Assembly: GCA_003194525.1 (NCBI GenBank)
Contig: NBIV01000116.1
Coordinates: forward strand, 124,001-188,000
DNA: 64,000 nucleotides
Direction of reading: 5' to 3'
DNA from: Gracilariopsis chorda
Taxonomy: Eukaryota; Rhodophyta; Florideophyceae; Gracilariales; Gracilariaceae
Shown here piece by piece: positions 45,851-56,373 of the stretch (within the stretch, counting starts at the first letter, position 1; each line of letters opens with the position of its first letter). The position numbers and the translations under genes are program-made. Below the pieces are notes generated by a model, which was not told the origin of the DNA, did not search any database, and saw nothing but the letters and a program-made list of their open reading frames with translations.

Positions 45851-48800
45851 CGCGTGTTAAGTGAGGAATAATAGTTCGCTCAAAAGATAGCGAAGCTCCA
45901 GAGTCTTCCGCATTCACGATGTTGTTGTTGAGACACCGTCTTGTACTTCTTATACTAGCATGTGAGCAGATGTTGGTCGGAAGATGCGCACATTCTGGAT
46001 AGGATTTTGCTTCCACGAGGTCATGTATGGCGAGGTTTTGTACGTGCGCGAAGCAACAAGACAATATCAGTAAAAAAGCCAAGGCTACTCCTGTATCTGA
46101 CTCAGCTCCAGCGAGTTTTTTACTCAAGAGATGCAACCAGAATCCTATAGGCGACCTACACATTGGGACGCTGCGTGATTGCTTCTAACAACAAAACATG
46201 TGTGTGCGGAGCAGCAGCAGTTGTGACAAACAATATGACGCATTGAAACGGCGGACATATCTCTGATCTACATAATGTGAACATTGTTGCCGTAACATGA
46301 CACCCTACCTAGAACAATGATACCTATTCATCTACCAGCCACTATCAACGGTAAGCGTTAGAACTAGGATCGATACAAATTTCTTGCAATTCATTGTCCA
46401 TTCCTTCCGTGTTGGAAGTCGTTATTCAATCACGAACTGCTCAACAGGTGGCTCGCTTTAATCCTGTGGCCGTTTTAACCGAGGTGTTTTCGAATGTCCA
46501 CTCTTCAGCTTCTGTATCGATGGAACTGCAACAATGACTGTGTTAGCCTTGTGCCCCAAGAGTCGTAACTTTGTGTGATTAGACTAACATATTTCCAATG
46601 TTTCGAGAGGAGCACCTACTAGAGACAGGGCTTAACCGTAATTTAACTACCCTTGTACTACTGTCGTGGGTAGGGGTCCAGACAACCTCTAATGGCAAAG
46701 AACTCTGCCCTTTTTACATTTTTAACTGATTTCTGATGGCTAAACTTAGCATTCTTTCTTTTTCAATACGGACGTTAGTACCGGTTATGCTTTCTGACTG
46801 ATGCTTGTTTGTTATAGTGAAGTGAGAGACCCATGACACGGCACTTCTCAAGGGAATTCTTCTGAATGAGACACTTTTCTGCTCTGGTTAGGGCCTTTTG
46901 CCTCAGTGGGATAACGATTGATATGATGAGCCCGAATCGAACTCAAAAATGCACAAGTCTCACTCAGTGCTACGAGATCAATTTAGTTGAAGATGTACGC
47001 AAAATCAAAGTGCTTTCACTTTCCATATGGCACTCTTTACAAGTAATCTTTCACAAACAATGCCATTAGAGTGGCGAAATTGATCCCACATACTAAGCTT
47101 GCATAGCAGTAACAGAGTATTGTATACCTATCCAAGCAATCTTTCACTGGGTGTGCCTGTCTCTTTCCGCGAGAAAGGGATGAACAAGAAATCCGCGATA
47201 AGATCTCGATAAAGTATTAACACTGTACACCTGTAGGAGAAGCGAAGGGCGGCTTCTAGCTAGAGTGCAGAGGAACGTACATCTGCAGCCCACATCCTTG
47301 AGGATCTGTGAAGAGTTCACGTACCTTGGCACGGTATAAGAAGAGTCCGCTGGGATGCGGAATGAAGTAAATTTAGGGTTTTTTTGTAAATTGAACTCTT
47401 CGCCGTAGATAGATTGGCACGGTATGCCGTAGATGAATCATACACCTTTATTCATGCTCGGAAGGTCAGCATTTCGGCAAGAAAAAAGATACGGCAGTAG
47501 TAAGAGTTGAAGTATTACAGAAAAGACCGACAAAGAGTAATCATAAATGTCTTCTTCATCCCTCAGGCTCGCATGTGAGGCCTGGCCGTACAGAGGTGAG
47601 GGATCAAGTGGAAATCTGAAAGTAGCTTTGAAATAAGTACACTCCTCAATTCTAGAAGACTAGTGTGAACTGGAGGGAAACCATACGGGCCGTTCACTGC
47701 GATGTCCTCTTCAGCTTCGTACCCTGTCCTCTGGTTAGAAGAAGCGAACTCACGCAGAAAAACAAAAATGAGTGGAAGAGCAGCAGACCTACCATAAAGC
47801 ATAACCCTAACACTGTGGCGCAATATACCAGCGCGCAGCAAGGAGGTATATGAGCTCTTTGCTGAACGAAAGCCATCCCTGACACGCATGTCTAGCTCTT
47901 TTTTTCCAGGTCACCAGTTGTTGTCACATGACTGTTTCTTCAAGTCGGTTGAAGAGCAGCAGAACTGTTCGTTAAGAACAAACAATGACTACGATGGACC
48001 CAGTGAATCGATTGATGCTGCGTCAGGAGCGATTTTTTTCGACGACAACGAGGTCAGAAATGTATGCGTCGCTGAAACAACAGAAACGCGTTTGAGGAGG
48101 AATGAAGAATTTTTTAGTCGCACCATTTTCCTAGACAGCTAGTTGACGGTGTGGCGGAGGGAGTGGGCTCAAACGCTGCCTCACACAATCAGTACCCCAA
48201 AATTTCGATACTACCATGTTGCCGACAGGGAGAAGATACCAGCAGCAAGGTTGTAAAGAACAGGCTCTGATTGTGGACCTGAAGCTCTTGACATGCTTCT
48301 GAAGTGAAATACTAGTTTAAGTATGCACCCGACAGCTTAGGAGCTCATGTTTCAGGCTTTTTAGGCTTTTCTGTGACTAATCTTTTTCTCTAAGTCCCTG
48401 AAGAGAACGTCAAAATAGGCTGCTTTTTTTTGGTTCGCCGTTCCATTTCCACTTTTCGAAGTTCCCTGACGAACCACTGAAACACAGATCCATCGAAGTA
48501 GCATGAATGGCCTTCGTTGGTGATGCTCAGCAGCATCACCGACTAAGGCCATTGTCTGAATCCTCCTGCTTTGGTCTCACTGAATGGAATCCACTCTTCG
48601 TATACCTTGTATAGAACAAGTGGAACTTCCTTAAACTGTTAAATGAACGTAGTACGTGTATCTTTGCAGCTCTCTAGAATGAATGCAGTGTATGCATGAA
48701 GTGAGTTGGTGCATGTACGAAGTTCATCGAAGTCAAGACTTGTGTAGGCTCAGACAGACACGGATGGTGAAGTTTACACGTAGACGAACTCGGTGGGAGG

Positions 48801-49362
48801 AGGACCCTTCAGCTTACTGTAGGAAGACTTATCCATTGTTGAGCGAAGCTGAGAGCACATTCCCACCACTCGCAGCAAGGCCCGATCGAGTCCGTGAGTG
48901 AAGGCCCTGTCTTTGAAAAGTTTACAAATTTATATTTGTAGCTTCAAATGTTTTCTACCCTTGGTACCGTTGGTAAATAAAGCTTGTTTGTTCTGGCCAG
49001 TCGGACGGCCTGTGGTTTTTTAGGCATAACCGCGACCACGTGTCATTTTTTGGCGGCATGCTGCCCAAACCTCAGCCCAACCGACGTTTTGATTTTGTTT
49101 AGGTTTTCCCGTAAGCTATTTCTCATGTGCGATTGCGCAATATACCATCGGATGTTTGCCCACACACGTGTAAATGTGCGCTCCCTTTTCGGGCCCACAT
49201 CGGACCGGTGACTGTCGTGATCTGGTTGCGCAGATCTGGAATAATAACTCAATTTGACATAAATTGGATACCGCTCTTAAAATATTTTCAGGTAAAAGCA
49301 CCAACGGCTAATTATGCATTTGGGCTTGAACCGTTCTAAACTTTCTTCGTGATCCTTACCGA
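45851..49362. other. Intergenic, no supported gene
   Basis: Many short frames occur; the longest ATG frame (47888-48142, 84 codons) has no known motif. The 49.0-49.36 kb part is presumably the promoter and 5' untranslated region of the large gene that follows. Confidence 0.4.
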
Positions 49363-52300
49363 ATGCCCCGTCAGCTAGCCGGACATCACAAGTCGACGCA
49401 AGATCTACCATTGTGCCTTGGGTTTTCCCTGTGCACAAACCCGCTCTTCCGTTTAACTAGCGGACGAGATATGGTCCCGGAAAATGAAGACGCTGTTGAG
49501 AAGGTGGCACAGCCTGATCTAGAAAACCTCCCCCAGCCGGATACGGATCCGGGTGTTATTGATGTGGACGACGAGGGTATTGATGTGGATGGTGATGGCG
49601 AGGAGGAGGATGAATGCAAAGGCGAAGAGAACGCCGTTGTAGATGATGCAGGTTCTACTATTAACCTTGTTACTCCGCCTCCTGATGCCCGCGTGCAGAA
49701 GGATGTAGATGTAATTGATTTGGAGGAGGCTGATGAGGAGGGCGTGCCCGAAGGCGACGCTCAAGTCGACGATGAAGATGGAGAAGCCCAAACTGTAGGT
49801 GGACGGGGCACATTGGAAGAAGATGGGGAAGACAGTGATATACACGACGCCTCTAAAGGAAATCATGATGATGGCGAAGAAGACGAAGGCACTCCGCGCG
49901 TCGATGCCAGTAAGGATGAAAGTGGCGACGAAATCTTACCCGTGGAAAGCGATGGACAAACTGAGAATGTCGAGCATGAAATTGAACATGATAATCCTGA
50001 CAACCAGAAAGGACGCGAAGCATTGTCGATAACTCCGGTTGAGAACCAGCAGCATGAAGCTCGGCCGCAGCTTGTGTCAAACTCTGGGGTGTTTGCAAAC
50101 CCATCAGAGCAAACAGAGCAAGATATCGGCGAGGAAACTGTCACTGAGGAAATAGCGCCTTTGCCAGATGAAAAGACAAAGGACACAGAAAAGAGCGAAC
50201 ACGTTCCGAGTGAGTCTCAGAAGCTGCTCACTTCTGTTGAAAAAGTTTCAAGAGAAACTACTGAGGCAGAGGGAGGACCTGTTCAACATCCTTCCTCCAC
50301 AGTCCCTGTCACTGAGGCAAATGAGCGTGCTGCATTTCAGCTCTTCTCCGCTGTTAGGGACGATGTTCTCCAGACAACTTCTGACGCGACAAATGATGCT
50401 AATGGACAAGATCCAGGTGCCGTAGAGCCAGATGAAAAGGATAACGTTGCCCAAATTGCTGAGCTTGCTCCTACCGAACCTCAGGAAAGTAGAACACTAG
50501 CAGCAAAAGAGTCACGAGAAGAGGGGTTGGACGCGGAACATCTTAAGTTATCGGGTGACATGAAACCGCAAGAAAGCTCAAGTGCTGCTGATTCCGAGAC
50601 GGGGAAAGCACAGAAGGTTGCAGACGATGCTGCCGGAGAGAATGAAGTAGATGAAACACAAGAAGCACACTCGAAATCCGAAGGCGTTTCAGATTTGGAG
50701 GATGGTGATGATGAAGAAGTTGTGGAGGAGGACAACATGGACATGGATGCGGACCTCACAGATGACGAACCCGTTCAGGACGAGCAGCCAAATACCTTGG
50801 ATCGGAAACCAGAAAAGCTTGAGTCGTCGAAAACAGATACAGAGTTCACGGAAGACAACCAGACTGTGGAAAACGATGCGAACAAGGTTGATGATTCTCA
50901 GGTTCTAACTGCAAAGTCTGAAAACAACGATGCCGTTCATTCCGAGAAACACAGGGATATGGAAATTGTACAGAAGGATGTAGACGATGGATCTGGCATG
51001 CTAGCAATCAACACCAAAGATCAGCTCAGAGCAGTCGAAACAGTTGATGAAGTGCATAAAACAAATGCTCCTGATACTGAGGTGGTGTCACATGGAGATA
51101 CATCATTTTCAGAAAAGTCGTCCCTCTCCAATAATAAATTGGAAGGAAAACCTACAACTGCCGCAACTGCGGAATCAATACGTGACGAAGGAGAAGCCCA
51201 AGAGGTCACAGACTCCAACTCAAAGATGGATATCGACACTCCTTCGAAAGACATGTCTTTCAAAGGGAGCGCCAATACTAATTTAACTGCTCCTTTGTTC
51301 GGAATGCAAACCATGGAGCTTCCGAAATTCCCGGTATCATTCTCATCACCCCCAAGTTTTCAGCGCTCAAGGTTGAGCCCAAGCGCTCCACCGTTTATTC
51401 CAGCCGCTCATCGAGATGCAAATCGTGCGGCAACCCCGCAAACAGAATTAGATTCCACCTCGCACATGGACGTCGATTCATCTCGGACTGAAGACAAACC
51501 AACCGAGCAGCTCAAGACGATGTTGGCACCAGCTTTTAAAGAATCCGCGGCACGTGGATCGCAATTGAAACCTGAAAAGATTTGTCCACCGTCATCTGCT
51601 TCTCCGCCGTCTGTTCCACATTTGTCTTCAGCAAAAGTCTCCAATCCACCGGTACCTCAAACTGCCGGGGTTTCCCAAAGTGTCGCTCCTGGAGGAATTC
51701 CACAAAGCGAGAAGGATTCCTTCAAAGAAGAAAGCAAGGCCCAAGAAAGGAAAGTTACTTTTGGGTCAATCGAAACCATCACCGTGCCAAAGGCAGATTC
51801 CCGGCAATCGCCTACGCGGCCTGCACAGGACTCGATATCAGGAAGCGAACCGCGCGTCGATGAGCAAGAGCTGAAGGACGAGGAGACTGACGAGGGTTCA
51901 ATGTATGAAGTGAGCCATGTCCCTATCTCTGTTCGGATAGGGAACGGAACTGCCATAAAAAGAGACTCTCTCTCTACACTTCGTCTCGCGATCTCAAAAA
52001 GTGGTGAAGCGAAGCTGGAGATGTTTAAAGAAGCAGCCTCTTCTCTTCTACTTTTTGAATCCTTATCGAACACACGAAACACAATAAGAATACGCAAGGT
52101 AGCAAAACGAACGGTAATGACTGTAACACTCATGACAAACAACAATGGGGGTGCGCAGGTAGCAAAGAAGTATTATGTTCACTTGGGAAAACACATTTAT
52201 GACAAGCTGTTCAACATCTTCGTCATCCATTTGAATGAGGCAGGCCCAGCGCGACCAGTACAATCGGCACCCTTGAACTCGTCTGGGAAAAGAGCAGCTC

Positions 52301-54171
52301 CGTCTTCGGGTTCGGATGCTGAAGGGACGAAATCAGTACCAGGCAAACGTTCGCTCGAGGTGACTGACAAGAAAGATCCAAAGCGAGTGAAGGTTGCAGA
52401 ACGACGAAGGCAATTGTTAGAGACTAAAGCAAAACTCCTGGAGAATTTGAAAGCGGTAAGGAAGAACAAGGCAGGCACTGGAGTTAAAGATCATCCCGCG
52501 ACGGGAAAGAGTCTAAAACGGACAGCCGCTACACCTGTTCCTCCGCCATCACTTTCAACATCGAGTCAATTGAAGCCATCTGTCTCCACGACTCCGAGAT
52601 CCACTGCACCACCGAGCGGGGCGTCGTCTACACCTGCACCGCCGGCTACGACCATTCAAGGTACTGCTAGCCACTCAGACAACCCCAGTACAATTGCTCA
52701 TGGGTTTGACTCAACTGCCTTGAAGACTCCGAACAAAAATAATACTACTAAAGACGAGACTGCTGTTGGTGGGCAAGCAGGTATATCAAAACTGAAATCT
52801 GGACAACCACTCCAAGCGCCTTCAACATCAACAAGAGGTAAAAGACCTAGGCCCGAGCAGCAGCTACATAGATTGCAACCAGGACAGAATCAATCTACGG
52901 GGCAAGAGTCGAACAACGTGAAGAAGATGCGGGTTACTGAAGAAAAGGCCCAGGCTGCCGCAAGCGTTTCCAATCCCAATATGCAAGGCAAGCTGAAGTT
53001 TTTGCGTGACCGAGCTAGAAGAGGCGGCTATGGTGGATCTGCTGCAACACCCGTAGCAGGGAGAAGAGATCCCACAGAGAGCGACGAAGTGAAGAATCTA
53101 CGTATACTACTCAATGAGAAGATTAGCAGTCAAACGGAAGCCGAAAAGCAGAAGCTGGAAGCCATGAAGGGAATGGCGACTGCGAAAGAAGAAACCAAAA
53201 TGGCAAAAGAAGATGCTATGAAAACCCTAGAGGCGTTGTCCAAGGCAAATGAGGAAGTCACGAAGAGAAAATCTGAAGTTTCGAAATTGTTGGATGAACG
53301 GAAAGAGATGGAGAATGTACTGACTGCGAAGAGAGCTGAGAGCGAATTATCCTCACGGCAAAAGAATGAGCTGAGTGCCGAAGTATCTAAATTGTTAAAG
53401 CATATGGAAACCGTGCTTGCTGCAGGGAGTCCACGGGAAAATCTGAACAAGGAATCCTTCAGTAGATGTGATCATAACAATGTCAGTGATTTCTTTGATC
53501 GCCTGCACAGTTTCAAGCCAAGCACATGGCCAGTAATGGAGGACTCAGACATTGGTGCTCGGGCATGTGCGCGACATGGCTGGTACAATAGTGATGTTGA
53601 CGTTTTGCGATCTACGGATGGCGTTGAGCTGAGACTGAGGGATCTGTACGACGACGTCGATGTACATCTTGAAGAAGTGCAACGGGTAACAACAGCTTTG
53701 GTTCAGGAACATCAGTTCCTTTCGGGGTGGCGAGGGAAGCAATGTGCGCGGGATATCGGTAAGGAGCTTCTCGACCGAGAAACGCTAATTAAGAACGTTT
53801 CCGAGATCCAGAAACACGATGTGAAGAAGAGAGTGAGGGGATTTGGCGAAAGGGCAGATAGATTATGCGAGCTGATTGCTGCTTGTGGGTGGAAGCCTCA
53901 TGGGAAGGCAGTCCGTTGTGAATGGTGCGGGATCGTAGCCGTGGGTGATTTGCACTTGAGGGAGAGTCATTACAAGTTCTGCATGTTCGCAGAGGAACAA
54001 GATGAAGTGCGACGCAACATAGAACTCCTCGGACTAGACTGGGAAGTTGAAGGAGATAGACTGGGGTGGTTCTTCCGTTCCTCATATGGTGATGTAGTTG
54101 ATGCAGTGCAAGAAAGCGTGCTAGAGGAAGCTACGAAGGACGACGGAGGTGATATTGTTATGGCTGGGTGA
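49363..54171 (+). CDS. Large acidic coiled-coil protein with tandem BIR/C3HC-like (NuBaID/ZC3HC1-type) domains
   Basis: This is one uninterrupted frame of 1602 residues; a second in-frame ATG lies at 49471 (M37). Residues ~40-640 are low-complexity and very acidic. Residues ~700-840 are Ser/Pro-rich. Residues ~846-955 (SVRIGNGTAIKRDSLSTLRL to KLFNIFVIHL) form a compact beta-rich stretch, possibly PH/RanBD-like. Residues ~970-1230 are basic and disordered, and ~1240-1354 are coiled coil. Residues ~1365-1464 (DFFDRLHSFKPSTWP, ARACARHGWYNSDVDVL) resemble the first C3HC/BIR-like domain of ZC3HC1/Rsm1 but lack the usual cysteines. Residues ~1490-1540 (LIAACGWKP, RCEWCGI, HYKFC) keep the second domain's CxxC...HxxxC ligands. 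ZC3HC1/Pml39 proteins bind TPR at the nuclear pore basket. A nuclear role is inferred from these domains; the long N-terminal extension is unusual for that family. Confidence 0.75.
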   Translation: MPRQLAGHHKSTQDLPLCLGFSLCTNPLFRLTSGRDMVPENEDAVEKVAQPDLENLPQPDTDPGVIDVDDEGIDVDGDGEEEDECKGEENAVVDDAGSTINLVTPPPDARVQKDVDVIDLEEADEEGVPEGDAQVDDEDGEAQTVGGRGTLEEDGEDSDIHDASKGNHDDGEEDEGTPRVDASKDESGDEILPVESDGQTENVEHEIEHDNPDNQKGREALSITPVENQQHEARPQLVSNSGVFANPSEQTEQDIGEETVTEEIAPLPDEKTKDTEKSEHVPSESQKLLTSVEKVSRETTEAEGGPVQHPSSTVPVTEANERAAFQLFSAVRDDVLQTTSDATNDANGQDPGAVEPDEKDNVAQIAELAPTEPQESRTLAAKESREEGLDAEHLKLSGDMKPQESSSAADSETGKAQKVADDAAGENEVDETQEAHSKSEGVSDLEDGDDEEVVEEDNMDMDADLTDDEPVQDEQPNTLDRKPEKLESSKTDTEFTEDNQTVENDANKVDDSQVLTAKSENNDAVHSEKHRDMEIVQKDVDDGSGMLAINTKDQLRAVETVDEVHKTNAPDTEVVSHGDTSFSEKSSLSNNKLEGKPTTAATAESIRDEGEAQEVTDSNSKMDIDTPSKDMSFKGSANTNLTAPLFGMQTMELPKFPVSFSSPPSFQRSRLSPSAPPFIPAAHRDANRAATPQTELDSTSHMDVDSSRTEDKPTEQLKTMLAPAFKESAARGSQLKPEKICPPSSASPPSVPHLSSAKVSNPPVPQTAGVSQSVAPGGIPQSEKDSFKEESKAQERKVTFGSIETITVPKADSRQSPTRPAQDSISGSEPRVDEQELKDEETDEGSMYEVSHVPISVRIGNGTAIKRDSLSTLRLAISKSGEAKLEMFKEAASSLLLFESLSNTRNTIRIRKVAKRTVMTVTLMTNNNGGAQVAKKYYVHLGKHIYDKLFNIFVIHLNEAGPARPVQSAPLNSSGKRAAPSSGSDAEGTKSVPGKRSLEVTDKKDPKRVKVAERRRQLLETKAKLLENLKAVRKNKAGTGVKDHPATGKSLKRTAATPVPPPSLSTSSQLKPSVSTTPRSTAPPSGASSTPAPPATTIQGTASHSDNPSTIAHGFDSTALKTPNKNNTTKDETAVGGQAGISKLKSGQPLQAPSTSTRGKRPRPEQQLHRLQPGQNQSTGQESNNVKKMRVTEEKAQAAASVSNPNMQGKLKFLRDRARRGGYGGSAATPVAGRRDPTESDEVKNLRILLNEKISSQTEAEKQKLEAMKGMATAKEETKMAKEDAMKTLEALSKANEEVTKRKSEVSKLLDERKEMENVLTAKRAESELSSRQKNELSAEVSKLLKHMETVLAAGSPRENLNKESFSRCDHNNVSDFFDRLHSFKPSTWPVMEDSDIGARACARHGWYNSDVDVLRSTDGVELRLRDLYDDVDVHLEEVQRVTTALVQEHQFLSGWRGKQCARDIGKELLDRETLIKNVSEIQKHDVKKRVRGFGERADRLCELIAACGWKPHGKAVRCEWCGIVAVGDLHLRESHYKFCMFAEEQDEVRRNIELLGLDWEVEGDRLGWFFRSSYGDVVDAVQESVLEEATKDDGGDIVMAG

Positions 54172-54371
54172 AGACAACGAGTAACCACTACTAGATCGCT
54201 TAACCTTTGTTTCTAGTAAGTTCCTTGTGGAATATCGGCTATCGATAGGGGATAGAACAGCATGTAGCGAGAGTTAGTAAACAGAACTAACAAGAGTAAG
54301 CTCAAAGAAACAAACCGTTTGATACTTGAACCGGTCCCTGAGCAAGAAATTCTAAGGCTAATCTATATTCC

Positions 54372-54780
54372 CATCACAGAATGAATGACGAAGCCAGCTT
54401 CTCTAATGCCATCATTCAGCGAAATGGACAGCCTACGGAGCGCGTGTTGCGTGCTTGGGGTGCGCTTTGTTCCATGACTACCCTGAGGAATCTCGGCGGA
54501 GGGATAATGATACAGGCGGGCTTCACCTCCTGGACTCTGTGTGCGATGTATGCGGTCGCACGCTCGCAATCGACGTTCTATACGAAGAAGGTGATTATCG
54601 TCGGAAACGGAACGCTTCAGCGGTTGAAGACACCTACGGGACCTCATACTTTCTTCGTATCATATGTAGCCCAGTGAGTGTAGCACGGCTACTGGTTTGT
54701 AGTTCGTGGCTACGGTATAGGAGTGAGTATTATAGGTTGTCGGGGTTCTTAGCAAACCCCCGCGCTACGAGGAATTAATG
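54372..54780 (+). other. Possible coding remnant or extra exon with CxxC motif
   Basis: About 200 bp beyond the large gene, a frame open from 54407 reads LFHDYPEESRRRDND...HLLDSVCDVCGRTLAIDVL (CxxC cysteines at 54542 and 54551). The adjacent frame from ATG 54381 reads FSNAIIQRNGQPTERVLRAWGA. CATCACAG just before 54381 could be a splice acceptor. It might be a skipped 3' exon of the nuclear-basket-like gene or a separate decayed gene. A frame change near 54457 is needed to join the two pieces. Confidence 0.25.
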
Positions 54781-55021
54781 TATGCGTGTTCGTAAAAGAG
54801 AGAGACGTTCTATACGTCGTCACTGGTTAGAATATAACCTGATCGCGTAGTACGCGACACGTACGCGGAGAGTTCTACAGTTGAGGACTACTGTACAGCT
54901 TGACCACCTGTGTAAACCCTTAACGCCATCGTCGGACCCTCCGGCAGCCAGCGCCACCACACCTCCCATGCGGTTTTAACCGAAGCCCTGTCCTGGTGCG
55001 CGCTCCCGTGCGCTAGTCGCC

Positions 55022-56116
55022 ATGGGCGCTAACGAAGTTCCCTTTTTGGCTATATCCGACCATCAAACCGCGCTGTCCAAGCTACAGCAACTGGCCGCGA
55101 GCCCCGCGCAGTGCGAATCTGCCGAGATGCCGCCGACTTTCATAGCACCATGTCCAACTTTCTTCCGCTCTTCTTTACGGCGTCCACAGCTCTCGGCTCC
55201 CGCTCCACCCGCTTGGCCCACGGCCGCCCCCATCATCGCCCGGGATTCTTCTTACCACCAGCTTCATCGACCTTCTCCTGGCGATGACTTCCACGGCATT
55301 CCAAACCCACCTCCCGGTGTGCCCTTGCTCCTTAGCGACCTGCGGGAACGGCTCATTCGACAAGAGGAGACCATAATCTTTGCTCTTATTGAACGTGCGC
55401 AGTTTAAGAAGAATAGTAAGATATACGTACCTGGCGCTTTTGATATTCCGAGTAGCCCGCATTGGTCTTTTTCTCAGTTTCTTTTGTATGAACTTGAAAA
55501 AGTGTATGCCAAAGTACGTAGGTATACATCTCCGGATGAGCACGCTTTCTCTCCGCCTGGCTCGCTGCCAAAGCCAATCCTGAGTGACCTGGATTATCCC
55601 CAGACGCTCAAGAAGAATAGAATCAATGTCAACAGCACGATTGAAAAGGTGTACAAGGACTCAATTCTGCCTCGAATATGCGAAGAAGGAGATGACCAAA
55701 ATTACGGCAGTTCAGCGGCATGCGACGTCGCATGTTTACAGGCATTGTCAAAACGTATCCATTACGGCAAGTTTATTGCAGAGGCCAAGTGCCAAGCGGA
55801 TGATTCCTTGTACAGACGGTTAGCGGCACGCAGAGACCGTACCAAAATATGGAATGAACTGTCCAACATCTCCGTTGAATGCGTACTGCTTAAACGAGTT
55901 GAGAACAAAGCAAAAAGTTATGGCTCTGACATAAGCGGTGATGGGGCAAGGGATATCTTCAAGGTGGAGCCTCACAGAATTTCAGAGATGTACAGAGACT
56001 TTATTATCCCACTCACCAAAGAAGTCGAAGTCGAGTACATTATTCAGCGGTATGAAGGTATAGACTATCAAGACGGTGAACAACAGATTCCTCTTAAAAG
56101 TGATGCCAATGCGTAA
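55022..56116 (+). CDS. Chorismate mutase (eukaryotic AroQ type), probably plastid-targeted
   Basis: Chorismate mutase converts chorismate to prephenate, the first committed step to phenylalanine and tyrosine. The 364-residue product has an N-terminal extension of about 100 residues rich in Ala, Pro, Ser and Arg with few acids, as in plastid transit peptides. The catalytic domain follows: LRERLIRQEETIIFALIER (R113 matches yeast Arg16), HWSFSQFLLYELEKVYAKVR, FSPPGSLPKPIL, ALSKRIHYGKFIAEAK (R245 and K256, the yeast Arg157/Lys168 pair 11 residues apart) and the C-terminal PLTKEVEVEYIIQRY with the conserved acidic residues. The ATG sits in a strong context (GCCATGG). All main active-site residues are present and the frame is uninterrupted, so it is likely functional. 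It follows the large gene by 850 bp on the same strand. Confidence 0.95.
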   Translation: MGANEVPFLAISDHQTALSKLQQLAASPAQCESAEMPPTFIAPCPTFFRSSLRRPQLSAPAPPAWPTAAPIIARDSSYHQLHRPSPGDDFHGIPNPPPGVPLLLSDLRERLIRQEETIIFALIERAQFKKNSKIYVPGAFDIPSSPHWSFSQFLLYELEKVYAKVRRYTSPDEHAFSPPGSLPKPILSDLDYPQTLKKNRINVNSTIEKVYKDSILPRICEEGDDQNYGSSAACDVACLQALSKRIHYGKFIAEAKCQADDSLYRRLAARRDRTKIWNELSNISVECVLLKRVENKAKSYGSDISGDGARDIFKVEPHRISEMYRDFIIPLTKEVEVEYIIQRYEGIDYQDGEQQIPLKSDANA

Positions 56117-56367
56117 CTGTTCATTTACGTTCTCGTGTAGAATTCTCATTGTTTTTGCCTTGTCTCTGCGCAGAACCAACCCTATCTACAGACATGTTTT
56201 CTTGTATTGAGACATTTCATTCACCGTTCCGCGCATGCATTCTTATCATGTGGAAAGGACGGTCCTGCAACTGACAGCAGCCGCAGTGAACCGACGTCGC
56301 CTTAGCTCCCCCCAGGGGGTCACCGGGACTCCTGCTCACCCCGTGTAGGGGCCACCCCAAAATCATA

Positions 56368-56373
56368 AATAAA
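56368..56373 (+). terminator. Candidate polyadenylation signal AATAAA
   Basis: The hexamer lies about 250 bp after the chorismate mutase stop, in ATAAATAAAGGC. A CCCC-rich segment precedes it. It may end the chorismate mutase transcript or belong to a short repeat inserted there. Confidence 0.35.

Noticed and set aside
45789-46163. Minus-strand frame of 124 codons upstream of the secreted-protein gene
   Set aside because: It overlaps the start of that gene in another frame and has no motif of its own.
46900-46945. GCCTCAGTGGGATAAC and CCCGAATCGAACTC, resembling tRNA A and B boxes
   Set aside because: The boxes do not sit on the same strand with tRNA spacing, and no acceptor stem or anticodon arm can be folded.
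49519-52145. Ser/Val-rich minus-strand frames opposite the 1602-residue gene
   Set aside because: They are complements of the acidic low-complexity codons and lack any independent signal.
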